DNA of 35,969 nt from Deltaproteobacteria bacterium RIFOXYA12_FULL_58_15. Its GTDB lineage: Bacteria; Myxococcota; XYA12-FULL-58-9. How positions within the stretch are numbered: position 1 is the stretch's first letter; each line of letters opens with the position of its first letter. A model generated the notes under the pieces. That model saw only the letters and a list, made by a program, of their open reading frames with translations, did no database searches and was not told where the DNA came from. The stretch is taken from assembly GCA_001798605.1 (NCBI GenBank), contig MGST01000327.1:514-36482 (forward strand). Direction: 5' to 3'. Position numbers and translations under genes: made by a program. Positions 8,422 through 15,747 of this stretch are shown piece by piece.

Positions 8422-10269
8422 GTGAAAAAACCAGAGTTGTTCATCTTTGCAATGTTCGTCGCAGGGACCGTGTCCTTGTGGAGCGGGTGCAACGCACCAC
8501 GCAGCCCAAAATGTGTGGGGCAAGAATGTCTCGAGGCTGACGCCGACGCCAAAGGATTCTGTGTCATCAACGAAGATTGCGCCACCGGGGAGACCTGCAA
8601 AGGTGGCAACTGCCAGCCACAAAACGGTGGAATCTGCGCGGTCAACAACGACTGTTCTTTGGGCATGTTCTGCAACATCATTCGCGGCAAGTGCGTCGAG
8701 TGCCTCGACCACGATCATTGCGACCTGCCGCTGGTCTGTCGAGCAGATGGTACCTGCGGCGCGGATTCACCTTGCAGCTCCGACGGTCAATGTGGTGTCG
8801 AGGTCTGTGACGAGACCCTGGGTTTTTGCGTCGAGTGCGTCATCAACGACGATTGTCCTGACGACAATGTGTGCAGAGAGCGTCGGTGTCGTGTCCCCGA
8901 CAACCAGCCGGGCTGTCTCTCAGATACCGAATGCCAGCCCTATGGCCAGATCTGCGATCCGACAACCAGCAACTGCGTCCAACCCGAATGCACAACCGCC
9001 GCGGCGTGCGCCACGCCTTTGGGATGCGTCAATAACCGATGTAAGCCTTGCCAATCGGCCGGGCAGTGCCGCAACGGCGAGGTATGCAACACAGCCACCG
9101 GCACCTGCGTGCAACCAAGTACCGGTTGTACCTCCGACGCCAGCTGTCCCGGACAACACTGTCGACAGTCGACCGGAACCTGTGTCGACTGTCTCGAGGA
9201 CGGTCACTGCGATCTCAACGAAACCTGCAACCCCGACGTCGGTGTGTGTCTACCGACGAACTCCGGATGCACGGGCAACGGCGATTGTCCCGGAGAATAC
9301 TGTTTGATCGCCACCGGTGATTGCGTCGCGTGTCTCACTGCAGCCCACTGTGAAGAAGAAGTGGAAACCTGCAGTCAAGCGTACACTTGCATTCCTGTTG
9401 GATCCGGTGACGTCGGAACCCCATGTGACAGCGCCGACAATTGCAACGATGGCTTGGTTTGCCTCGGCGACCAATGCTCCCGTCCGTGTATTGGCTCAGG
9501 CAAGGGTGGCGAGGAGGACTGCCCCCTGGGATCTGCCTGTTACGATTTCAAATCAGGCACCCTCGATGGCCTGCGTATGTGCGTCGGCTCAACTCTGCTC
9601 AACGCAAGCACCCCAGGTCAACCATTTGACATGGCTCCTGGTGACGACTGCACCTTGCGCAATGGTTGCCAAACAGGAAATTGCTTCGCCGATACCAACT
9701 GCGCACGCAGTTGCGGTGCCAACCGAGACTGCTCGGTCGGCGACGTATGTTACGCGGCGATGGATAGTTCCGGCGTACACACGGCTGAACATCTTTGCTT
9801 CGACTCCGATCTCGCCAACTACGCAGCGGTGGGCGAGTATTGCAACAACAGCGTGGAGTGTGACAGCGGCTTGTGTGTTGGCACCTGCGGAATCCTTGGC
9901 ATTAGGGACTGCAACAGCTCAAAGGACTGCTCGCTCTTGTCTCTCTGCCACGGGACCTGCGCCAACCATTGTCGCAGCAATGCCGACTGCCCCACAGGGG
10001 AAGCCTGCAACCCCTGGGCAACCACAGCATCGTATTTTGAGGGCGTGGTGACCGTGTGCACAACCAAGTTTTTCAATGGCACCGCAACCTATGGCGCCTC
10101 CTGCACCAGCTCCAGCCAATGCGCCAGCGATTGGTGCGTCGGCGGAATCTGCACGACCCCCTGTGGCACCAGCGCCGACTGCACGGGTGCCCTGTCCCAA
10201 AGGAAGTGCACACCGTTGACCTTCATGGACAATGGTGAGCCGCTGTACTCGCTGACTTTCTGTCAGTAA
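8422..10269 (+). CDS. Cys-rich repeat lipoprotein (Dickkopf/EGF-like spacing)
   Basis: A 615-residue predicted lipoprotein. The N-terminus has a basic start (MKKPELF), a hydrophobic core and a lipobox ending WSGC at about residue 23. The rest is a long series of Cys-rich modules of about 35-45 residues, with recurring patterns such as CVINEDCATGETCKGGNC, CVECVINDDCPDDNVC and CRSNADCPTGEAC. Such disulfide-rich repeats are common in surface proteins of Myxococcota and resemble the eukaryotic Dickkopf N-terminal Cys-rich fold. No enzymatic motif was seen. The start is GTG with GGAG five bases upstream. It is followed after 90 bases by another lipoprotein gene on the same strand. The function is unknown; a surface adhesion or scaffold role would be speculation. 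Confidence 0.88.
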   Translation: MKKPELFIFAMFVAGTVSLWSGCNAPRSPKCVGQECLEADADAKGFCVINEDCATGETCKGGNCQPQNGGICAVNNDCSLGMFCNIIRGKCVECLDHDHCDLPLVCRADGTCGADSPCSSDGQCGVEVCDETLGFCVECVINDDCPDDNVCRERRCRVPDNQPGCLSDTECQPYGQICDPTTSNCVQPECTTAAACATPLGCVNNRCKPCQSAGQCRNGEVCNTATGTCVQPSTGCTSDASCPGQHCRQSTGTCVDCLEDGHCDLNETCNPDVGVCLPTNSGCTGNGDCPGEYCLIATGDCVACLTAAHCEEEVETCSQAYTCIPVGSGDVGTPCDSADNCNDGLVCLGDQCSRPCIGSGKGGEEDCPLGSACYDFKSGTLDGLRMCVGSTLLNASTPGQPFDMAPGDDCTLRNGCQTGNCFADTNCARSCGANRDCSVGDVCYAAMDSSGVHTAEHLCFDSDLANYAAVGEYCNNSVECDSGLCVGTCGILGIRDCNSSKDCSLLSLCHGTCANHCRSNADCPTGEACNPWATTASYFEGVVTVCTTKFFNGTATYGASCTSSSQCASDWCVGGICTTPCGTSADCTGALSQRKCTPLTFMDNGEPLYSLTFCQ

Positions 10270-10287
10270 CCTCCCACGCCCGCCGGG

Positions 10288-10307
10288 ACCGTTGGGCACC
10301 GTTGGGC
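10288..10307. repeat. Tandem 10-bp direct repeat upstream of a lipoprotein gene
   Basis: ACCGTTGGGC occurs twice back to back (10288-10297 and 10298-10307), 53-72 bases before the start at 10360. A third partial copy (TTGGGC) follows. The period is about one helical turn, so it could be an operator, or chance in a GC-rich spacer. The remainder of the 90-base gap holds nothing I recognise. Confidence 0.4.
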
Positions 10308-10359
10308 TTGGGCACCCCACCTTGACCCACTGTCGTCGTCGGGCCATGGTTGTGCCCAA

Positions 10360-11361
10360 ATGACTCGCGTCATTGCATCTCTGACAATTGTCTGCATGGC
10401 TGGGTGCCAGGCCGACACGCCTCCTGCCCCTCCCGCGCCTGCGCGGATCGAGATGGCAGTCGAAACGCCTGCCCCACCTCCCTTCGAGCCTGAGATCGTC
10501 GCATATCGAGCTCCTGTGATTGAGGAGGCGCAGGTTGTTCGCAGGGGTAAGAAGGTTTCGCTGCGCCTCAATTGGGCAAGCGTCAACGGTGCCAGCAGCT
10601 ATCAAACCCAGATTTCCAAAGTTCTTACTTTTCAACGCAACTCCCAAGAGGGAGTGACTCGCAAACCACGCTTTGTCGCCAAGCGACTATCCCCTGGAGT
10701 CTACTTCTGGCGGGTTCGGGCCATTGGCGACGCTGGAGAGGGGGCGTGGAGCGACGTTCAGGTGCTCGACGCCACGGTCACTGGCAAAAAAAGCAAACGC
10801 AACCTCGTGGTCGCTGACATATCACCGGAAACCAAAGTCACCCAAGCAACCCAAGAGATCGAAGCCATGCGCTTGGTCTGGCAACAACCCAGACATCGCG
10901 CCGTGGTCACGAAAAGTCCCATCCATGTCGAAGGAGTGGCAACCAGCGGTACCAAACTGCAAATCAACACCCTGACTCCCATCACCGTTGACTCGACATT
11001 CGACGTGGCGATTGATCTCGAGCATGGTCGCAACGAACTCGTCATGACGGGCACCCTCGACGACCAACAAAAAACTCTCAGACGAGTCGTTTACTACGCC
11101 GACCCGGAGAAGCTTGCGCCCATTCGTCAACGATTCGAAGAACTGCGCAAACAGCTCGAGGAAATCGCGGCGATCCGCGGCGAGCTGACAGAGACCGCTC
11201 GAACTCTGGAGAGTCGGTTGAAGAGGACCGATGACAAAGATTCTATTGCGGAGATCAAAGAGGAGATGGACCACATCACCCAGATACGCCGCGAGATTGA
11301 CCAGGAGATCAACAGCGCCCTCGGAAACCTCGACGAATTGCTGACCGACTTTCCACGCTAA
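10360..11361 (+). CDS. Predicted lipoprotein with fibronectin/Ig-like domains and C-terminal coiled coil
   Basis: A 333-residue protein with a lipoprotein signal (lipobox MAGC, Cys about residue 16), then a Pro-rich linker. Residues about 65-130 look like a fibronectin type III-like domain (LRLNWASVNGASSYQTQIS, then GVYFWRVRAIGDAGEGAWS). A second beta domain follows (SPIHVEGVATSGTKLQI to GRNELVMTG), resembling glucodextranase-like Ig folds. The last about 80 residues form a charged helical, probably coiled-coil tail (RFEELRKQLEEIAAIRGEL). It probably sits in the envelope with its C-terminus in the periplasm. The family is not recognised beyond this. The ribosome site is weak. It converges on the FHA transducer gene with a 26-base gap. 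Confidence 0.8.
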   Translation: MTRVIASLTIVCMAGCQADTPPAPPAPARIEMAVETPAPPPFEPEIVAYRAPVIEEAQVVRRGKKVSLRLNWASVNGASSYQTQISKVLTFQRNSQEGVTRKPRFVAKRLSPGVYFWRVRAIGDAGEGAWSDVQVLDATVTGKKSKRNLVVADISPETKVTQATQEIEAMRLVWQQPRHRAVVTKSPIHVEGVATSGTKLQINTLTPITVDSTFDVAIDLEHGRNELVMTGTLDDQQKTLRRVVYYADPEKLAPIRQRFEELRKQLEEIAAIRGELTETARTLESRLKRTDDKDSIAEIKEEMDHITQIRREIDQEINSALGNLDELLTDFPR

Positions 11362-11387
11362 CGCGTCAAACCATCGAGGCACTTACG

Positions 11388-13667
11388 CTAGAAGCCGATG
11401 CTCTTGAAGATAAATGGATAGGTAATGATGACCTCACCACCTCGCGGTTTGGGAAACACCCAACTGCGGATCGCACCCATGATGCAATTGGTGGCCGACG
11501 TTGACTGGAGACTGGTGTAAGTCTGCCGCGCCGATCGTACGCTGCCGCTGGTGCCAACTGTCCATTCGACCTGCACCTTGCCAGAGAGACCGGGCGTTTT
11601 GATGAGCTCGCGCTCATAGCAGCGTTGGATCTCACCGATGTGTGCGTTGATGACCTTTTGGATCTCGTCACGGTCGAGTTGACCTTGCCCCACGGAACGC
11701 ATCGCCTTGGGATCCTTCTGTACCAAACCGCCGACGCCCTTGCCCTTGCCGCGGGCGAGCCCACCACCACCGCCGCCGCCGCGCAACAACGTGGCACCAC
11801 CTTTGGTCATCAAGCCACCGCCACCACCGCCGACGGACAGACTGCTGGATGGCAGCTTGCCAATCAATCCAGAGACCCTAAACCCGACCGCCCCCCCAGG
11901 CACTCTCGCAGCGGTGAGGTTCGACACCGCGGCAACCGCAGCGGCGGGTCCCGGCGCCTGAGATGAGCCGCGCTTCGACAACAAGCCCAGCACCCCAGCG
12001 GGTGCCGCCGACTGTCCACCAGGCCGGGGTTTTCGCCGACTCGGTTTCGCCTCACTCTTGGCGACTGGCTCAGGCGCTTCTTCCTTGACCTCCTCCGGCT
12101 TCTCCTCGGCAGGCGGCTCTTCGAGCTGCGGCGCGGCATCGAGCGTCACCTCGACAAAATCGTCGTTCTTGCGCAGAGTCGAATGAACCAGCTCGGGAGG
12201 AACAAAGAGGTACACCGACAGAAGGGCGAGAACGTGCACTCCGAATGAGGCACCAAAGGACTTCACCACGCTGCCATCGGGCCGCACTCGATCGGCGATG
12301 GTGCGCTCGTCCTCGATGGGAACGGGCGGCACCACGTAGCGAATATGATAGCGGGTGGCACCATCGGCAACGTCGAGCACTTCACCATCACACAAGCCCA
12401 TGACCCGGGTACCGCGCCGCTTGCCCTTGTCGGAAACCTTGTCGAGCTTGAGACGCTCCTGACCACGCTTGAGAGTCCCATCGATCTGCTGATGCAGCTC
12501 GACGCGACAATCGCCTTTGCCCGTGTATTTGAGCAGGCGCAGGCGAGGCGGAAGATCTCGCGCCCGCCGCCGCATCATGAAACCTACTTCGGGACCAATC
12601 CAGAACGACTGCCCTTGACTGAGCAAGGTGACGTCGGTGACCGTGTCCCCCTGAAGGGTGAGCACCTCAATGGCTCGACCACGCTTGCTGCGGGGCTCGG
12701 CAATCGTAGCGTCCTCTTGCAACAGTTGCGCAACCAGCGAAAACGGCGGCACATAATTGGCGTCGTCATCATCATCGTCGTCGTCGTCGTAGGCGACGGT
12801 CGGAACGGGGCCGGCATCATCATCGGCAGCGCTCGAATCATCTTCATCAAACCGCTCGTCGCGCTCAGGCGCGGTGGACGCAAAAGCGGTGTCGAGATCA
12901 GCACCCTCGTCATCAACAAACCGAGGTTCTTCGGCAACTGGTGCCTTCGGCTTTGCCGGCATCTTCGGTTTGGCCAATGGCTTTGGCTTGGCCTTGCCAT
13001 TCGATTTCTCGGGGGGCAGTGGGCCACCCTGGGCTCTGCCGTCCGGTGCGGTAATGCCGATGCCCTCGAGGACCGCACCGAAGCGCTCCTTGTCCATGAT
13101 CTCGCCGCGATCACGAAACTCCGCTCTCTGCTCGATATTCTTGCGGGAGGGACCGTCCACGTGCCCCGAAACATCGTCCCAGTCCGAGATGTCCCCGCCG
13201 GATCCTTTGGACGCAACTTGATCGGCGCGGGTTCTCGCGATGAGATCCTCGGGAAACGGATCTGCCTGGGTCTTGCCGGCAAGATCATCCCCCAATGAAG
13301 CCACCTGCGCAGCCACAGTTGCTTCGGGCATGCCGGCCGCTGGTTGGTTGCGACTGACGAGCTTGATCTTGAGGGAGTAGTCGCCGAGCAAGACCTCGTC
13401 GAGTCGAGTCAGCTCAGATTGTTGGATTCTCTGGTTGTTGAGGTAGATACCATTGGTGCTGCCGTTGTCCCGGATGACCACACGGGCCCCGTCGTGTTCG
13501 AGGACCGCATGTTTGCGTGACACCTGACTCGAATCGAGGACCAGGTCAGCGACGGCAGGATCCCGACCCACCGAGATCGCTTGTTCGGAGAACATGTCGG
13601 TCCCGATGAATTCACCGTTTTTGAAGATGAAGACCTGTAGGACGGCTGGGCTGGGGCGCGATGGCAA
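11388..13667 (-). CDS. FHA domain / TM / TonB-like (AgmX/PglI C-terminal) energy transducer, GltG-like
   Basis: A 759-residue protein. An N-terminal FHA phosphothreonine-binding domain (about 10-105) has the key residues Gly34-Arg35, SRKH (50-53) and NGSTNG (68-73). A long acidic and Pro/Lys-rich linker with a poly-Asp run follows, then a second beta domain (about 330-450), one membrane segment (about 470-490), and a Pro/Glu- and Gly-rich periplasmic spacer. The C-terminus (about 662-759, DEIQKVINAHIGEIQRCYERE onward) matches the AgmX/PglI TonB-like domain. This is the layout of GltG in Myxococcus gliding motility, where TolQR-type motors drive such proteins. The start is TTG, five bases after GAGGAG, which lies in the last codons of the small upstream gene, so translation is likely coupled. 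It is the last gene of the motor-like operon. Confidence 0.88.
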   Translation of the reverse strand: MPSRPSPAVLQVFIFKNGEFIGTDMFSEQAISVGRDPAVADLVLDSSQVSRKHAVLEHDGARVVIRDNGSTNGIYLNNQRIQQSELTRLDEVLLGDYSLKIKLVSRNQPAAGMPEATVAAQVASLGDDLAGKTQADPFPEDLIARTRADQVASKGSGGDISDWDDVSGHVDGPSRKNIEQRAEFRDRGEIMDKERFGAVLEGIGITAPDGRAQGGPLPPEKSNGKAKPKPLAKPKMPAKPKAPVAEEPRFVDDEGADLDTAFASTAPERDERFDEDDSSAADDDAGPVPTVAYDDDDDDDDDANYVPPFSLVAQLLQEDATIAEPRSKRGRAIEVLTLQGDTVTDVTLLSQGQSFWIGPEVGFMMRRRARDLPPRLRLLKYTGKGDCRVELHQQIDGTLKRGQERLKLDKVSDKGKRRGTRVMGLCDGEVLDVADGATRYHIRYVVPPVPIEDERTIADRVRPDGSVVKSFGASFGVHVLALLSVYLFVPPELVHSTLRKNDDFVEVTLDAAPQLEEPPAEEKPEEVKEEAPEPVAKSEAKPSRRKPRPGGQSAAPAGVLGLLSKRGSSQAPGPAAAVAAVSNLTAARVPGGAVGFRVSGLIGKLPSSSLSVGGGGGGLMTKGGATLLRGGGGGGGLARGKGKGVGGLVQKDPKAMRSVGQGQLDRDEIQKVINAHIGEIQRCYERELIKTPGLSGKVQVEWTVGTSGSVRSARQTYTSLQSTSATNCIMGAIRSWVFPKPRGGEVIITYPFIFKSIGF
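12761..12790. repeat. Triplet microsatellite encoding poly-Asp
   Basis: Ten consecutive triplets that read GAC or GAT on the minus strand encode an uninterrupted Asp run in the cytoplasmic linker of the FHA transducer. Slippage here would change linker length in frame. Confidence 0.85.
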
Positions 13668-13669
13668 TT

Positions 13670-13906
13670 TTACTCCTCAAAAACCGTGCGGATGATACGT
13701 TGGCGAAACGAACGGCCTCGACGGACCAAACTGCGAATATCTATCTCCTGTCGATCGTAGATGTATACGGATCCTGCCTTGGTGGTTTGGCCTTTGATCA
13801 ACCGGTCGTCAAAATCGACGCGGGTCGGGCCTCGATATCCCTGGGCCAACGCCACTGAGGCGAATGCAAAACTGAGCAAGAGTCCAATGATGATCTTCTT
13901 GACCAT
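13670..13906 (-). CDS. Small secreted protein of the TolQR/FHA operon
   Basis: A 78-residue protein with a clear signal peptide (MVKKIIIGLLLSFAFASVALA, cleavage near residue 21). The mature part is about 57 residues and strongly basic at the C-terminus (RSLVRRGRSFRQRII). It contains no Cys, so it is a periplasmic candidate rather than a lipoprotein. The start is certain: GAGGAGG lies four bases before the ATG. It sits between the second TolR-like gene (9-base gap) and the FHA transducer gene (2-base gap). I do not recognise a named family, but its position suggests a periplasmic accessory of the motor or transducer complex. That role is inferred from operon context only. Confidence 0.85.
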   Translation of the reverse strand: MVKKIIIGLLLSFAFASVALAQGYRGPTRVDFDDRLIKGQTTKAGSVYIYDRQEIDIRSLVRRGRSFRQRIIRTVFEE

Positions 13907-13915
13907 GCTGCCTCC

Positions 13916-14425
13916 TCAAATCTTTCGCTGAACTGCCAGGCGGAACTTGATGAAACCGGCGTTGGCGGCTGTCTTCAACACCCGATCGACGGTGTCGGAA
14001 CGGGTGCCCGTGGCCGCCTCAAAGTACACAATCTGAGTCTCGTCTTCTTCGTCCTCACCACTCGGCTGTGACTTGACGGTGCCCTGCTCAAGTCGGGCCT
14101 TCTGCTTTTTCATTTCACGCAGCAATGGCACCACGTGCTTGTCACTGTCGAGATCACTGGCCTGAAACTCACCCCCAGAGAGGCGACAAACGATTTTTTC
14201 CTCAACCCGAACGTCTTCGGTGGAGATCGACACCTTGACGACCAATTTGATTGGCCGCTCTGAGGTCGACTTCGGCAAACTGAAGTCTTTCGGGGGCATA
14301 ACCTCACTCTCCTCGGTGGAGAAATTGACAATGAGGAAGATGAGAACAATCGTAAGGATGTCCATCAACGACGTGATGTTGAGTGAGAATTCTTTGGCTT
14401 CGCGACGGGCTCTCTTTGTGAACAT
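13916..14425 (-). CDS. ExbD/TolR-family biopolymer transport protein (second copy, with Asp)
   Basis: A 169-residue protein with a short basic cytoplasmic head (MFTKRARREAKEF), one membrane helix and a periplasmic domain. The helix begins NITSLMDILTIVLIFLIV and carries the conserved membrane Asp (residue about 22) that serves as the proton carrier in ExbD/TolR/MotB-type stators. The periplasmic part includes a charged stretch rich in Glu and Lys (about 130). It is the third gene of the operon, after the TolQ-like gene and a first TolR-like gene that lacks this Asp. The two TolR-like genes are separated by 11 bases. In known systems TolQ and TolR type subunits convert proton flow into movement of a TonB-like partner; here the FHA transducer is the likely partner. 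Confidence 0.88.
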   Translation of the reverse strand: MFTKRARREAKEFSLNITSLMDILTIVLIFLIVNFSTEESEVMPPKDFSLPKSTSERPIKLVVKVSISTEDVRVEEKIVCRLSGGEFQASDLDSDKHVVPLLREMKKQKARLEQGTVKSQPSGEDEEDETQIVYFEAATGTRSDTVDRVLKTAANAGFIKFRLAVQRKI

Positions 14426-14436
14426 GACTTGCTCGC

Positions 14437-14973
14437 CTACTTAAGCCGACTCGACAAAACAACTTTTGGAAACAACTCCACCTTGCTCTTCATGGTGCCG
14501 CGCTCGATGGTCTTGTCCCGCACGGCATCCATCGTGACAATCACATCTTCGTAAGGTATTTCCGGATCGGGCGTGACAATGACCGTGTCGGAGGCAGCGT
14601 ACTTGCCCTTGATCTTGTACGCCGAATCTCGCAGTTGGTCGTACATCGCCTTTTCTACCCGCTCATCAACGCCCTTGACCCTGGGGATCTTGTCCCTGAG
14701 AGTTGCAATGATCCCAGGATCAATGGTGTCACTTGCCGCCTGTAGGTTGAAGGCGTCTGCGGTTATGTCGAGCTGCAGGGTAATTTTGTCCTCGTCCTTC
14801 GCGATGTCAGTCTCACCTGTCTCCGTCGAAGCTATGGGGATGGTGATTTGGATAACGGACATATGGAAAAAGGCTGCGGACAAAAGAAGAAACGGGATCA
14901 GAGCCGTGAACAAATTCATGACCGGAATGAGGTTGGGAACAAGGTCCTCGGGCTCTTTTTTCTCAATCTTCAC
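14437..14973 (-). CDS. ExbD/TolR-like protein with Asn in place of the membrane Asp (first copy)
   Basis: A 178-residue protein with the ExbD/TolR layout: a short cytoplasmic head (MKIEKKEPEDL), one membrane helix (about 13-36) and a periplasmic domain. The helix reads NLIPVMNLFTALIPFLLLSAA: the position where ExbD-type proteins have the proton-accepting Asp holds Asn. The periplasmic part ends with a segment (ASDTVIVTPDPEIPYEDVIVTMDAVRD) close to the usual TolR/ExbD C-terminal fold. It is the second gene of the operon, 18 bases after the TolQ-like gene. It may be a structural or regulatory partner of the Asp-containing copy in a mixed dimer; this is inference. No other acidic residue lies within the helix. 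Confidence 0.82.
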   Translation of the reverse strand: MKIEKKEPEDLVPNLIPVMNLFTALIPFLLLSAAFFHMSVIQITIPIASTETGETDIAKDEDKITLQLDITADAFNLQAASDTIDPGIIATLRDKIPRVKGVDERVEKAMYDQLRDSAYKIKGKYAASDTVIVTPDPEIPYEDVIVTMDAVRDKTIERGTMKSKVELFPKVVLSSRLK

Positions 14974-14991
14974 GAGAACCCCAACCTTGGA

Positions 14992-15630
14992 TCAGGCGCG
15001 CTTCTTTGCGAGTCGACGATTGCGCGCCGAGAGGTAATTGAACAAGTCCGTCGACTTGGTTTCAATCTGCGACAAGATCACGTTCTGCCGAGTCTGGAAA
15101 ATCGTGAAAGCGACGATGCACGGGATTGCGGCGATCAATCCAAACGCCGTGGTAAACATGGCGACCGCGATACCCTTTGAGAGAATTTCCTGCTTGGCGG
15201 CCGCATCTGCTTGAGCTACGCCCTTGAACGCTTCAATCAGACCCATGATCGTGCCAAGCAACCCCAACAACGTGGCGATGTTGGCAATCATGCCGAGATA
15301 GGTGACTCGTTTTGTTACAACCGGGACCGCCTTCATGGTGGCCGCCTCCATGGCCCGTTGGATGTCCTTGTCAGACTCATTGGCTTTCATCAGCCCTGAC
15401 TTGACAACATCAGACAATGGATGCCCTGACTCGACGTTGCATGCCTCGATTGCACGGCTGAACTTCTTTTCCTCGAGATAACCAATGATTTGGTTGACGA
15501 ACTGCTCCGCGTTTAGACGATAGCGGAAGTACAAGAAGTATGTCCTCTCAATCATCACGGCCACGCCTACCACTGACGCCACGAGGATGACGTACATAAA
15601 CTCGCCGCCACGCTGCAGAATATCGAACAT
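14992..15630 (-). CDS. MotA/TolQ/ExbB-family proton channel protein
   Basis: A 212-residue protein with three membrane segments: about 10-30, about 110-135 (LGMIANIATLLGLLGTIMGLIEAF) and about 150-175 (IAVAMFTTAFGLIAAIPCIVAF). The conserved MotA/TolQ/ExbB core motifs LLGLLGTIMGLI and GIAVAMFTTAFGL-IP are clear, and the length is typical of the family. It is the first gene of the five-gene operon leading to the FHA transducer. The 117-base gap upstream of it should hold the promoter, but I see no convincing -35/-10 pair there. GGAG about 11 bases before the ATG is the likely, somewhat distant, ribosome site. By analogy it forms the stator that works with the TolR-like proteins. Confidence 0.92.
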   Translation of the reverse strand: MFDILQRGGEFMYVILVASVVGVAVMIERTYFLYFRYRLNAEQFVNQIIGYLEEKKFSRAIEACNVESGHPLSDVVKSGLMKANESDKDIQRAMEAATMKAVPVVTKRVTYLGMIANIATLLGLLGTIMGLIEAFKGVAQADAAAKQEILSKGIAVAMFTTAFGLIAAIPCIVAFTIFQTRQNVILSQIETKSTDLFNYLSARNRRLAKKRA

Positions 15631-15747
15631 TTCAGGCTGCTCCAGAGATTGCGTTCATGCGCCAGAGGGCTCCACTACTTATGTGAGCGCACGTTTTACC
15701 CCAATTCGGACTTCACAAACAAGCGGGACGAGAGGAATGGGAAAAGA

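Noticed and set aside
12345-13298. 317-codon plus-strand frame opposite the FHA transducer gene
   Set aside because: The minus-strand frame shows FHA and AgmX motifs. The plus-strand product has no motif or ribosome site and reflects the high GC content.
15631-15747. Promoter for the TolQ operon in the 117-base gap
   Set aside because: The best hexamers have poor matches or wrong spacing; nothing convincing was found by eye.
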